The translations under genes and the position numbers were made by a program. Positions 25,248-33,896 of a stretch of 64,000 nucleotides of DNA are shown here, piece by piece (the first letter of the stretch is position 1; each line of letters starts with the position of its first letter). The notes under the pieces are model-generated. The model saw only the letters and a list, made by a program, of their open reading frames with translations, had not been told where the DNA came from and ran no database searches. This stretch comes from Mycolicibacterium sp. 018/SC-01/001 (lineage in GTDB: Bacteria; Actinomycetota; Actinomycetes; Mycobacteriales; Mycobacteriaceae), in assembly GCF_007096635.1 (NCBI RefSeq), contig NZ_VKAA01000001.1, positions 1 through 64,000 on the forward strand, read 5' to 3'.

Positions 25248-26735
25248 ATGTTTCCTGTGGGCGAGGAACTGACACAGACCGAGTTCACTCGCGCGCACCG
25301 CCGCGAGTACCGGCGCAAGGTGCAGCTGTGTCTCGATGTGTTCGAGACGATGCTGGCGCAGTCCAGCTTCGAGTTCGAGAAGCCGCTCACCGGTATGGAG
25401 ATCGAGTGCAACCTGGTCGACGGTGACTATCAGCCGGCGATGACCAACTCCGAGGTTCTGGCGGCGATCGCCGACCCCGCGTTCCAGACCGAGCTCGGCG
25501 CCTACAACATCGAGTTCAACGTGCCACCGCGCCGGCTGCCCGGCCGCGCCGCCCTCGACCTCGAGGGCGAGGTGCGCGCCAGCCTGAACGCCGCCGAGAA
25601 GAAGGCGAACAGCGACGGGTCCCACATCGTGATGGTCGGCATCCTGCCCACCCTGATGCCCGAGCACCTGTCCGGGCACTGGATGAGTGAGTCGACCCGA
25701 TACCAGGCGCTCAACGATTCGATCTTCACCGCGCGCGGCGAGGACATCGACATCGACATCCACGGTCCGGAACGGCTGAGTCTGCAGACCGCCTCGATCG
25801 CCCCCGAATCCGCCTGCACCAGCATGCAATTGCACCTTCAGGTGTCTCCCGGTGACTTCGCGAACAACTGGAACGCCGCCCAGGTCCTGGCCGGGCCGCA
25901 ACTCGCCCTCGGCGCGAACTCGCCGTTCTTCTACGGGCACCGGCTGTGGGCCGAAACGCGGATCGAGCTGTTCGCCCAGGCCACCGACACGCGCCCCGAC
26001 GAGTTGAAGACCCAGGGCGTGCGCCCGCGGGTGTGGTTCGGGGAGCGCTGGATCACGTCGATCTTCGATCTGTTCGAGGAGAACGTGCGGTACTTCCCGT
26101 CGCTGCTGCCCGAGCTGTCCGACGAGGATCCGGTGGCCGAACTCGCCGCCGGCCGCACACCGGCACTGTCGGAACTGCGGCTGCACAACGGCACGATCTA
26201 CCGGTGGAACCGGCCGGTGTACGACGTCGTGGAGGGCCGACCTCATCTTCGGGTGGAGAACCGCGTGCTGCCCGCGGGACCCACGGTGGTCGACATGATG
26301 GCCAATGCGGCGTTCTACTACGGCGCGTTGCGGGCGCTGTCCGAGGAGGACCGTCCGCTGTGGACGAAGCTGAGTTTCGCTACCGCGCAGGCGAACTTCG
26401 AGGCGGCCGCTCAGCACGGCCTCGACGCCCGCCTGTACTGGCCCGGCGCCGGGGAGGTCACTCCCGACGAGTTGGTCCTGCGCCACCTGCTACCGCTGGC
26501 CGACGAGGGCTTGCGCCGGTGGGAGGTGGCCGCCGACGTGCGGGACCGCTACCTCGGGGTCATCGAGGGCCGGGCCAAGTCCGGCCGCAACGGCGCGGTG
26601 TGGCAGACCGCGGCGGTCGCGGCGCTGCAGGAACGGGGTCTGAGCCGGCCCGCGGCCCTGGCCGAGATGCTGCGCCTGTACTGCGAACACATGCACGCCA
26701 ACGATCCGGTGCACACCTGGGACATACCGACCTGA
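25248..26735 (+). CDS. GCS2-type glutamate-cysteine ligase family protein
   Basis: 495 residues from ATG 25248 (a GTG at 25257 is an alternative). An ATP-grasp-like carboxylate-amine ligase of the glutamate-cysteine ligase 2 family: GMEIECNLVDG near residue 50, TELGAYNIEFNVPPR, then SLQLH-type SMQLHLQVSP and NSPFFYGHRLWAETR, and LRVENRVLPAGPTVVD. It is longer than the ~370-430 residues of YbdK-type members, through a C-terminal helical extension. The ergothioneine enzyme EgtA (43464) is a second, distinct GCS-type ligase in the same window. Mycobacteria make no glutathione, so the acceptor amine is open. Divergent from the EmbR-like operon. Confidence 0.85.
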   Translation: MFPVGEELTQTEFTRAHRREYRRKVQLCLDVFETMLAQSSFEFEKPLTGMEIECNLVDGDYQPAMTNSEVLAAIADPAFQTELGAYNIEFNVPPRRLPGRAALDLEGEVRASLNAAEKKANSDGSHIVMVGILPTLMPEHLSGHWMSESTRYQALNDSIFTARGEDIDIDIHGPERLSLQTASIAPESACTSMQLHLQVSPGDFANNWNAAQVLAGPQLALGANSPFFYGHRLWAETRIELFAQATDTRPDELKTQGVRPRVWFGERWITSIFDLFEENVRYFPSLLPELSDEDPVAELAAGRTPALSELRLHNGTIYRWNRPVYDVVEGRPHLRVENRVLPAGPTVVDMMANAAFYYGALRALSEEDRPLWTKLSFATAQANFEAAAQHGLDARLYWPGAGEVTPDELVLRHLLPLADEGLRRWEVAADVRDRYLGVIEGRAKSGRNGAVWQTAAVAALQERGLSRPAALAEMLRLYCEHMHANDPVHTWDIPT

Positions 26736-26768
26736 GCCGTGCCGTATTAATCTCGGCCGCAACGGTTC

Positions 26769-27695
26769 TCACGCTCGCGGCGGCAGGTACTCCTGGTAGA
26801 AGTCGGCCAGGCGGTCGACGGCCTGGTCCACGTACTCCGGCACGTCGTACATCTCGTAATGCCCGGCGCCCTCGACGATCATGAGGTCGATCGGATTCGG
26901 CGCGAGCTCCCAGAGTTTCATGCCTGCTTCGTAGGACTTCGTCACCCCTCGGCGTCCGGCGAGGATCACCTGCAGGGGCTGCGTGAGCAACTGATCCACG
27001 AGATGGAACGCGTCGTACCCGATCAGCAGGGAATCCCCTCTGGCCACTCGCCGGTTCGTCGAGCGGGGGTGGCCGCCCCGCGGTGTCCGGTAGTACTCGA
27101 TCGCCTGGGTGTTGTCGATGTCGGTGATGCCCGCGGCGACTGCGTCGTCCGGGGTGTCGGGCAGCCAGTTGAGGCGCTCCAGGTCACCGGTCTGCACCTC
27201 ACGTGTCCGGTCGGCAGCCAGGCGCTCCAGGGCCGCGACGGGGCCGTCGGGCGCGAAGGCTTCCGACCGCCAGCTGTCCCCCATGTTGCCGGCGACGACG
27301 GTGCCGACGGCGCGGATGCGGTGGTCGGTCCGTGCGGTGTGCACGGCGTAGCCGCCGCCGGCGCAGATCCCGAGCACCCCGATGCGGTCGGGATCGATGC
27401 CCGGCACCTGCTGGAGCGCGTCGATGGCATAGGAGATGTCCTCGCCCCGACGGTAGGGGTCTTCCAGATCCCTCGGCGTGCCGCCGCTGGCCCCCTGGTA
27501 GGCCGGATCGAACACCAGGGCCGCGATACCGCGGGCGGCGAGCCGCGACGCGTAGTTGGCGCCGATCTGCTCTTTGACGCTGCTTCCGGGTGTCGACAGG
27601 ACGACGGCCGGGAACGAGCGCTGGTCGTCGGGCAGGTGGAGCAGGCCCGCGAGATCGAAAGATCCGCGCGGGATGGTCAGCGGCGTGATCGCCAT
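26769..27695 (-). CDS. Alpha/beta hydrolase, dienelactone-hydrolase-like
   Basis: 308 residues from ATG 27695, preceded by an AAAGGGG stretch. Alpha/beta-hydrolase fold: oxyanion region VVLSTPGSSVKEQ, nucleophile elbow LGICAGGGYA (about residues 109-118), in which the nucleophile is Cys rather than Ser, and C-terminal His in EGAGHYEMYD. A Cys nucleophile is the rule in dienelactone hydrolases, so an ester/lactone or thioester-like substrate is possible. Convergent with the GCS2-type gene, and the next gene is divergent. Confidence 0.85.
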   Translation of the reverse strand: MAITPLTIPRGSFDLAGLLHLPDDQRSFPAVVLSTPGSSVKEQIGANYASRLAARGIAALVFDPAYQGASGGTPRDLEDPYRRGEDISYAIDALQQVPGIDPDRIGVLGICAGGGYAVHTARTDHRIRAVGTVVAGNMGDSWRSEAFAPDGPVAALERLAADRTREVQTGDLERLNWLPDTPDDAVAAGITDIDNTQAIEYYRTPRGGHPRSTNRRVARGDSLLIGYDAFHLVDQLLTQPLQVILAGRRGVTKSYEAGMKLWELAPNPIDLMIVEGAGHYEMYDVPEYVDQAVDRLADFYQEYLPPRA

Positions 27696-27772
27696 GGTGA
27701 GTCCCCTTTCGCCGAGTTCAGCTGTTCCCCTTGTCAAGGCGCGGACGCGCCAGAATCATCCCGGTGGGCGCG

Positions 27773-27778
27773 TAGCGT
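27773..27778 (+). promoter_or_regulatory. Probable -10 box of a leaderless promoter
   Basis: TAGCGT, six bases before the methyltransferase ATG at 27785; no ribosome binding site. Confidence 0.5.
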
Positions 27779-27784
27779 GATGCC

Positions 27785-28444
27785 ATGACCGACCCCCTGC
27801 AGAATCTGGACTGGGACAGCGCGTACAGCGACGGCGCCGAGCCGCCGTGGAGTATCGGCGAACCGCAGCCCGAGCTGGCCGCGTTGATCGACGCCGGCCG
27901 GGTGCGCAGTGACGTACTCGACGCCGGCTGCGGTCACGCCGAGCTGTCGCTGACGCTGGCGGCCCAGGGATACACCGTGACGGGGATCGACCTGTCCCCG
28001 AGCGCGATCGCGGCGGCGACGGCGGCGGCGCAGGACAGGGGACTGACCAGCGCCACGTTCGTCGCCGCGGACATCACGACATTCACGGGGTTCGACGGGC
28101 GGTTCTCGACGGTGATGGATTCGACGCTGTTCCATTCGCTGCCCCTGGACGGCCGCGACGGCTATCTGCGGGCGGTCCACCGCGCCGCGGCACCGGGCGC
28201 GGCTTTCTACATCCTGGTGTTCGCCGCCGGGGCGTTCCCGCCCGAACTGCAGGAGAAGCCCAACGAGGTCACCGAGCACGAACTGCGGGAGATCGTCGGC
28301 ACGTATTGGGCCGTCGACGATGTGCACCCGGCGTTCATCCACGCCAACATGCCGGCCGAGGCGCCGTTCGCGGCGCACGCGCGCGACGTGAAGGGCCGGG
28401 TGAAGATCCCTGCGTTCCTGCTCGCCGCCCACAAAGCGGACTAG
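27785..28444 (+). CDS. Class I SAM-dependent methyltransferase
   Basis: 219 residues. Motif I LDAGCGHAELSLTL (about residues 46-59), motif II GIDLSPSAIAAA, post-motif FSTVMDSTLFHSLP. It starts with MTDPLQNLDWDSAYSDG, a W/D-rich head resembling thiopurine-type methyltransferases. A -10 like TAGCGT right before the ATG suggests leaderless translation. Its stop codon and that of the convergent MftD-like gene share a CTAG tetramer. Substrate unknown. Confidence 0.85.
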   Translation: MTDPLQNLDWDSAYSDGAEPPWSIGEPQPELAALIDAGRVRSDVLDAGCGHAELSLTLAAQGYTVTGIDLSPSAIAAATAAAQDRGLTSATFVAADITTFTGFDGRFSTVMDSTLFHSLPLDGRDGYLRAVHRAAAPGAAFYILVFAAGAFPPELQEKPNEVTEHELREIVGTYWAVDDVHPAFIHANMPAEAPFAAHARDVKGRVKIPAFLLAAHKAD

Positions 28445-29610
28445 GACGCCCCGAGGTCGCGTCGGAAGCCCTGGGGCATGATCACATTCGCCGGATCGAG
28501 GTCGTGGACCGACGACAGGCCCAGCCCCAGCAGCGCGGAATCGATACCGCCGCGCAGGATATCGAGCACGTTCTCGACGCCGGCCTGTCCGCCGGCGGCC
28601 AGGCCCCACAGGTAGGCGCGGCCGATCATGACCGCGCGGGCGCCCAGCGCGATCGCCTTGACGACGTCGGACCCGCGCCGGACGCCGCCGTCGAGCACGA
28701 TCTCGATCTGATCGCCGACGGCCTCGGCGACGGCAGGGAGCGCGCGGATCGGCGCGGGGGTGCCGTCGAGGTTGTTGCCGCCGTGGTTGGACACCGAGAT
28801 CGCGGTGACACCCGCGTCGACGGCGCGCTTCGCGTCGTCGACGCGCATCACGCCTTTGAGCATGAAGGGTCCGCCCCACTGCTCGCGCAGCCAGGCGATG
28901 TCCTCCCAGGTCGGCAGTGGGGTCTGCATCCACTCGCCGTAGGCGCCGAAGAAGGTCGGGGCGGCTCCGCCGTCAGCGAGGTTGGGCGCGGTCAGGTCGG
29001 GTACCCGACCGGTCTTCGCGAAGTCGAGAAGCCAACGCGGCCTGCGGATTCCCTCGGGTGCGAAGCGCATCATCGCCTTGAGATCCATCCGCTCGGGGAT
29101 GGCCGGGCTGCCCCAGTCCCTGCCGTTGGAGAACGACCAGTCGGTGGTGATGATCAAGCCGACGGCACCGGCGCGCCGGGCCCGTTCCATCCGGGCGAGG
29201 AGTTTGTCCCGTCCACCGGTCCAGTACATCTGGAAGAACGTGGCCGGATTGGCGAGCGTCACCTCTTCGATCGCCTTGCTCGCGAACGACGAGAGGCCGA
29301 TCGCGGTGCCCCTGGCCGCGGCGGCGCGGGCCACCGCCACCTCCCCGTCAGGGTGCACAGCCTGCACTCCGGTCGGTGAGATCAGCACCGGCAGCGAAAT
29401 CGACTGGCCCATCACGGTGGTGGCCATGTCCCGCTTGGCGGACAGACCCGCGACGTGCGGGGCGAAGCCGAGCTCGGCGAAGGCCGACATGTTGTCCGAG
29501 ACGCTGATGCCCTTCTCCGATCCCGCGACCAGCGCACTGTAGACGCTGGGTGGCAGCCGCTTTCGGGCGCGCCGCTGTGCATCGGCAACGGTTTCGAACG
29601 AGGCGGACAT
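28441..29610 (-). CDS. MftD-like FMN-dependent alpha-hydroxyacid dehydrogenase family protein
   Basis: 389 residues from ATG 29610 with GGAG just upstream. FMN-dependent (beta/alpha)8 barrel of the lactate/glycolate oxidase family: LPVLISPTGVQAVHPDG, K in MLKGVMRVDD and H in SNHGGNNLDGTP. In true lactate or glycolate oxidases the segment after the His carries an Arg (HGxRQ) that binds the substrate carboxylate; here it is Asn-Asn. MftD, which oxidatively deaminates the mycofactocin precursor, has the same change and very similar flanking sequence (GRAYLWGLA, LDILRGGIDSALLGLG). So this is an MftD paralogue; mftA, B and C are not present in this window. Divergent from mftM (156 bases). Confidence 0.85.
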   Translation of the reverse strand: MSASFETVADAQRRARKRLPPSVYSALVAGSEKGISVSDNMSAFAELGFAPHVAGLSAKRDMATTVMGQSISLPVLISPTGVQAVHPDGEVAVARAAAARGTAIGLSSFASKAIEEVTLANPATFFQMYWTGGRDKLLARMERARRAGAVGLIITTDWSFSNGRDWGSPAIPERMDLKAMMRFAPEGIRRPRWLLDFAKTGRVPDLTAPNLADGGAAPTFFGAYGEWMQTPLPTWEDIAWLREQWGGPFMLKGVMRVDDAKRAVDAGVTAISVSNHGGNNLDGTPAPIRALPAVAEAVGDQIEIVLDGGVRRGSDVVKAIALGARAVMIGRAYLWGLAAGGQAGVENVLDILRGGIDSALLGLGLSSVHDLDPANVIMPQGFRRDLGAS

Positions 29611-29671
29611 GGCGACTCCTCTACGTCTCGTCGAATCCACGGTAGGAGCACGCCGCGCACGGCAGTACTCG

Positions 29672-29724
29672 CCGATCGGGCAGGACCGACCCGCCCGCCC
29701 GGACTCCGCATCGCGACCGATCGG
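29672..29724. promoter_or_regulatory. Two CCGATCGG palindromes between the MftD-like gene and mftM
   Basis: Identical 8-base palindromes at 29672-29679 and 29717-29724, 45 bases apart, in the divergent intergenic region. They could be a dimeric-regulator binding pair; no regulator is assigned. Confidence 0.3.
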
Positions 29725-29751
29725 ATCATGCGAACGGTACCGCCACCCTCC

Positions 29752-29757
29752 TAGCGT
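29752..29757 (+). promoter_or_regulatory. Probable -10 box for mftM
   Basis: TAGCGT eight bases before the ATG at 29766; no Shine-Dalgarno sequence. Confidence 0.45.
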
Positions 29758-29765
29758 CATCGACT

Positions 29766-30638
29766 ATGCAAGCAGCGCAGCTGGATCCGCTGGCACCGTC
29801 CCCGCGCGGAATGTGGAGCGGCCACGGTGTCCGGGTCAGCCGCCGTCGGGGTCCGCACGGTCCGCACCGTGGTGCAGCCACGGTGTGCTCGGGCAGGTTC
29901 TGTGTGCAGCGGCGCGACGGCCTGCTGCGCGTCGAGCACGATCTGCATCCCGCCGAGCTGTCCGACGCGCTGACCGCGCTGCTGACCGAGCAGCTGATCG
30001 ACACCGCTGTACTCACGGGACAAGCAGAATTCGAGCTGGTCTTCACCGGAGTGGTGCGCTCGACCGTCGACGGCAGCCTGCCATCGTGGCTGCGGTTCTA
30101 CCGCAACTCGCTGGCTGCGCTCGAACACGGCGCCACCGCGTTCGGCCCGATCCACGCCGAGGCGGCCGCGCAGGTGGTCGGTGCCCGGTTGCTCGACCTG
30201 GGGTCGTGCTTCGGGTTCTTCCCGCTGCGGATGGCGCGTCACATCGACGTGGTCGCAACGGATCTCAACCCGTCGACGATGCGGTTGCTGACCGCCGTGA
30301 GCGCCCGGTTGCAGCGCCGGGTGACCACACTGGCTTGCGACGCGACCAACGTTCCGCTGCCCGCAGGCGCCGCCGACACGGTGACCGCACTGCACCTGAT
30401 CGAGCATCTGCCCACCGACGTGATGGCCGCGGTGTGCGACGAGGCGCTGCGGCTGGCACGCCGCCGGGTCGTGATCGCCGTACCGTTCGAAGACGAGCCG
30501 CGCGCGTGCTACGGGCACGTGCAGCAGTTCGACATGCTGCGGATGCACCATCTCGCTGACGAGCTGATGCGGCGCCACCCCGGGGTTCGCGCACAGACCT
30601 TCGAACACCACGGCGGCTGGCTGATCCTCGACCGCTAG
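29766..30638 (+). CDS. mftM: Mycofactocin oligosaccharide methyltransferase
   Basis: 290 residues. Class I SAM methyltransferase with motif I LLDLGSCFGFFPLRMA (about residues 142-157), an acidic post-I strand (DVVATDLNPSTM) and LHLIEHLPTDVM. The N-terminal ~125 residues form a distinct domain (RRDGLLRVEHDLHPAELSDAL; SWLRFYRNSLAALEHG) typical of MftM, which in M. smegmatis O-methylates a glucose of the mycofactocin glucan chain. Position supports this: between an MftD paralogue and the mno regulators, as in M. smegmatis. Its stop shares a CTAG with that of the convergent mnoR. Identity is by recognition, not alignment. Confidence 0.85.
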   Translation: MQAAQLDPLAPSPRGMWSGHGVRVSRRRGPHGPHRGAATVCSGRFCVQRRDGLLRVEHDLHPAELSDALTALLTEQLIDTAVLTGQAEFELVFTGVVRSTVDGSLPSWLRFYRNSLAALEHGATAFGPIHAEAAAQVVGARLLDLGSCFGFFPLRMARHIDVVATDLNPSTMRLLTAVSARLQRRVTTLACDATNVPLPAGAADTVTALHLIEHLPTDVMAAVCDEALRLARRRVVIAVPFEDEPRACYGHVQQFDMLRMHHLADELMRRHPGVRAQTFEHHGGWLILDR

Positions 30639-31273
30639 ATCAACCCTCGCTTGCTCGCGGCGTACACCGCTTCGGCGCGCCGGCTCACCTCCAGCTTGCG
30701 CATGATGTTGCTGACGTGGAACTTCGCGGTGGTTGCGGAGATGTAGAGCTTCTCGCCGATCTTGTTGTTGGACAACCCCGCTGCCAGCAGGCGCAGTACC
30801 TCCACCTCACGGTCGGTCAGCTGTGCTCTGGGCTCGCCACGCCCGGACATCGAGCGCACCACCGCCGCAGCGCTGCGCGAATCGAAGGCGCTTTCCCCTG
30901 CCGAGATCGCGCGGATCGCGCGCACCAGTTCCGTGGTGTCGACGTCCTTGACGACGTATCCGCGCGCGCCGGCATGGACTGCCCGGACCACGAGATCCTC
31001 GTCGAGGAAGGTGGTGAGGATCAGCAGTCCCAATCCGGGGTAGGCGGCAGAAAGCCTGCCGCACAGGGTCAGTCCCTCGAACTCCGAGCCCGCCGAGAGC
31101 TTGAGGTCCAGCAGCACGACGTCGGGCGAGGTGGCGCGCACCACCGCCTCAGCCTCGGCCTCCGAAGCGGCCTCGCCGACCACCACCAGGTCGTCGGCGC
31201 GCTCCAGGACCGACCGCAGGCCCTGGCGCAGGATCGCGTGATCGTCGACGAGGACCAGCCGGATGGGTGTCAT
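30635..31273 (-). CDS. mnoR: LuxR-type response regulator MnoR
   Basis: 212 residues from ATG 31273, overlapping the sensor gene's stop (ATGA). Receiver domain with DD at LVLVDDHAILRQG, phosphoacceptor Asp in VVLLDLKLSA (about residue 56), T in LLILTTF and K in YVVKDVD; C-terminal LuxR HTH (LTDREVEVLRLLAAGLSNNK then IGEKLYISATTAKFHVSNIM). Expected to activate the alcohol-oxidation genes encoded upstream (32636-37842), as MnoR does for mno in M. smegmatis. Its last bases overlap mftM. Confidence 0.88.
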   Translation of the reverse strand: MTPIRLVLVDDHAILRQGLRSVLERADDLVVVGEAASEAEAEAVVRATSPDVVLLDLKLSAGSEFEGLTLCGRLSAAYPGLGLLILTTFLDEDLVVRAVHAGARGYVVKDVDTTELVRAIRAISAGESAFDSRSAAAVVRSMSGRGEPRAQLTDREVEVLRLLAAGLSNNKIGEKLYISATTAKFHVSNIMRKLEVSRRAEAVYAASKRGLI

Positions 31274-32619
31274 GGCGCCTGGCTTTCTGCGAGTTGTGCT
31301 GCACGGTAAGGGATACGGGCCACGACCCGCACGCCGCCGATACGCGATCGGTACACGTCGAAGGTCCCGCCGTGCCCGGTGGCCCGCGCGGCCATGTTGG
31401 CCAGACCGCGGTGTCGGCCGTCCACGTCGGCGGCCTCGGCCATGCGCAACATCAAGCGCAACTTGTCCGGATCGCCGGTTCCGTCGTCGGCGATCGACAG
31501 CGCCACCGCGTCCTGCCGATAGGAGAGGCGCACGATGGCACGGGCCGCGTGGCCGTGCATCGCGGTGTTGAACAACGCTTCGCCGGCGATCCGGAGCAGA
31601 GCGTGTTCGACGTCGCTGGGGAGTTCGACGGCATGTCCGTCGACGCGCAGCGTGACTCGCAGGTCTTCGGGCATGTGCACCGTCGCGAGCTGCCCGAGCA
31701 TCGCGGCCAGCCCGGTGCGCTGCGCGTCGGCGGGCTGGTTCAGCGCGTAGATCGCCGAGCGGAGCTGCTCGGTCGCCGAGCGGGTGAGCTCTTTGGCCAG
31801 GTCCAGGCGCGTGGTGAGATCCCCGGACTGCCCGGCCACTTCGCTGCGGCAGACCTCGATCTGCATGCCCGCCGACAGGACCGTCTGCGCGACGCTGTCG
31901 TGCAGCTCGCGAGCGATGCGGCGCCGCTCGGAGTCCAGTACCTGATGGCGTTGCACGGCACCGAGTTCCCGCTGGGTGGCCAGCAGTTCGGCATTCCGCG
32001 CCTCGGACTGTGCGAGCAGGGACACCGATTTGGTGAACAGTGCCGAATTCTGCAAAGCCACAGCGGTTTGGCCGGCGAGGATACGCATCACCATCGCATC
32101 GGTGCCGTCGAGCGCCCGGTGCGGCGGCGTCCACGCCGCGAACGCCCCGATCACGACGCCGTCCAGTTCGATCGGGACGTGCGCGTGCTGCTTCTCGATC
32201 ACCGGCAACCGGAACTGGGCGAGCTGACCGCGCAGAATGTCGTTGAGCCGGTTGAGAACTGCGTCGGGTAGCGCAGTTCCCGGATCGGTGGCATCGCGAA
32301 GTCCTTCGAACGCATAGGCTGACCCCGCGGCGTCGAGGATCAGATGCCGCACGCTCGCCTCGGGCAGTGCGCCGTCGGCGAGGGCGAGCAGCACCCAGTC
32401 GGCGTCCAGGGTGGCCCGCGCGGCCTCGGCCACCGCCCGCACCAGCTTCTCCGGACCTTCGATGGTCTGCACCAGTGCGCGGGAGATCGTGTCCAGCGCG
32501 GCGATCACACGATCCAAACGGGCTGCGGTCAGGCGCAATTCGGAATAGAAACGACCCTTACCGGAACGGAGCCCGGTGAGCCTGGCCAGGTCCGGCGGGC
32601 CGGCATCGGCGGCCGTCAT
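31270..32619 (-). CDS. mnoS: Sensor histidine kinase MnoS
   Basis: 449 residues from ATG 32619. Cytosolic: no membrane helix. N-terminal GAF-like sensor (about residues 55-205), coiled coil (AQSEARNAELLATQRELGAV), HisKA_3 dimerisation with phosphoacceptor His in RIARELHDSVAQTV (about residue 237), and HATPase_c (SDVEHALLRIAGEALFNTAM; DDGTGDP). Its stop overlaps mnoR and its start lies 16 bases downstream of the propanediol-type dehydrogenase gene, making a five- or six-gene transcription unit from mno likely. In M. smegmatis MnoSR is needed for mno expression and propanediol use. Confidence 0.86.
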   Translation of the reverse strand: MTAADAGPPDLARLTGLRSGKGRFYSELRLTAARLDRVIAALDTISRALVQTIEGPEKLVRAVAEAARATLDADWVLLALADGALPEASVRHLILDAAGSAYAFEGLRDATDPGTALPDAVLNRLNDILRGQLAQFRLPVIEKQHAHVPIELDGVVIGAFAAWTPPHRALDGTDAMVMRILAGQTAVALQNSALFTKSVSLLAQSEARNAELLATQRELGAVQRHQVLDSERRRIARELHDSVAQTVLSAGMQIEVCRSEVAGQSGDLTTRLDLAKELTRSATEQLRSAIYALNQPADAQRTGLAAMLGQLATVHMPEDLRVTLRVDGHAVELPSDVEHALLRIAGEALFNTAMHGHAARAIVRLSYRQDAVALSIADDGTGDPDKLRLMLRMAEAADVDGRHRGLANMAARATGHGGTFDVYRSRIGGVRVVARIPYRAAQLAESQAP

Positions 32620-32635
32620 CTCACATCACACCGTC

Positions 32636-33817
32636 TCACATCGCCGCCTCAAACAACGCGTGCATCTGCGCCACGTCGGCGGGCCGCGGATTGGTGCTCA
32701 TGCAGGCATCCGACAGTGCGGTCCTCGCCAGCCGTGGCAGGTCCTCGGGCCGCACGCCCAGTTCGGCCAGCCCGCGGGGAACGCCGACGTCGCGGGCCAG
32801 CGTGTCGATGCGATCGGCCAGCGCCAGTGCGGCTTCCATGGCGGGCGTGCCCGGGTCGGCCACCCCGAGGAACGTCGCGATGGTCTTGTACGGCTCGGGA
32901 TCGGCTTCGGCGTTGAACCGGATCACATGCGGGAGCAGGACGCCGTTGACGACACCGTGCGGCAGGTCGAGCAGCCCGCCCACCTGATGGCTCATCGCGT
33001 GGGTGGCGCCGAGGATCGCGTTGGTGAACGCCAGCCCGGCCTCGAGCGCGGCCTGGGCCATCAACACGCGCGCCGGCATCGCGTCCGGCCGTTCGAGAGT
33101 GGCGGCCAGGTTGTCGGTCACCATCTGCACGGCGCGCAGCGCGTGATGGTCGGTGAGCTGGTTGTGGCCCAGCGAGACGAACGCCTCGATGCCGTGGGTC
33201 AGGGCGTCCAGTCCGGTGGCGGCGTTGAGCCAGTCCGGCATCGTGGTCAGCAGCCGGGGGTCGATGACGGTGATGTCGGGCACCAGGGCTCTGCCGAGGA
33301 TCGTCATCTTGGTGTTGCGGGTGGTGTCGGTGACGATGCAGAACTGCGAGACGTCGGCGCCGGTGCCCGACGTGGACGGCACGACCACCAGCGGCGGGAT
33401 CGGCATCTCGGCTTTGTCGACGCCCTCGTAATCTCCGATGTCGCCGCCGTTGGCCGCCAGGATCGCCACGCCCTTGGCGGCGTCGATCACCGATCCGCCG
33501 CCGACGGCCACCAGCACGTCGCAGCCGTGCTCGGCGTAGCGCTCGAACCCTTCGGCGATCTCGTGGTCTTTCGGGTTGGGCGTGAGGTCATGCCACAGCC
33601 GGACTGCGATGCCCTGGTCGGCCAGGTGGCCCACCATCTCGTCGGCCCAGCCGGCCTCGATGAGTCCGGGGTCGGTCACCAGCATCGGCCGCATCGCCCC
33701 GAGGCGCATCGCCGCGTGCGCGGCTTCGACCATCGAGGCCACGCCGAACACGATCTCCGGGGCGTGGAATTTCAGCAGCCGTGACTCCAGCGCCGTGTGC
33801 GTGTGTCCTGTCGTCAT
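32636..33817 (-). CDS. Iron-containing alcohol dehydrogenase (1,3-propanediol dehydrogenase type)
   Basis: 393 residues from ATG 33817. Group III dehydrogenase: NAD(P)-type GGGSVIDAAKG, STSGTGADVS, and metal ligands Asp/His in GLDALTHGIE and His/His in GATHAMSHQVGGLLDLPHG, all present. In the same transcription direction as mno and the two-component system, with only 16 bases to mnoS. Paralogue of mno (36550), but it belongs to the shorter, propanediol-like branch; in M. smegmatis the equivalent gene is linked to 1,3-propanediol use. Whether it uses NAD or mycofactocin cannot be told. Confidence 0.88.
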   Translation of the reverse strand: MTTGHTHTALESRLLKFHAPEIVFGVASMVEAAHAAMRLGAMRPMLVTDPGLIEAGWADEMVGHLADQGIAVRLWHDLTPNPKDHEIAEGFERYAEHGCDVLVAVGGGSVIDAAKGVAILAANGGDIGDYEGVDKAEMPIPPLVVVPSTSGTGADVSQFCIVTDTTRNTKMTILGRALVPDITVIDPRLLTTMPDWLNAATGLDALTHGIEAFVSLGHNQLTDHHALRAVQMVTDNLAATLERPDAMPARVLMAQAALEAGLAFTNAILGATHAMSHQVGGLLDLPHGVVNGVLLPHVIRFNAEADPEPYKTIATFLGVADPGTPAMEAALALADRIDTLARDVGVPRGLAELGVRPEDLPRLARTALSDACMSTNPRPADVAQMHALFEAAM

Positions 33818-33896
33818 CTCGCCTCGCCAGCCCCGGGCCGCGGCCACGTCGTGTGACCGGGCCGACATTCCGGGCTCCAGCCTACGACCCGCCATC

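Noticed and set aside
32576..33784. Plus-strand frame over the propanediol-type dehydrogenase
   Set aside because: Antisense to a dehydrogenase with intact metal ligands; no start signal and biased composition.
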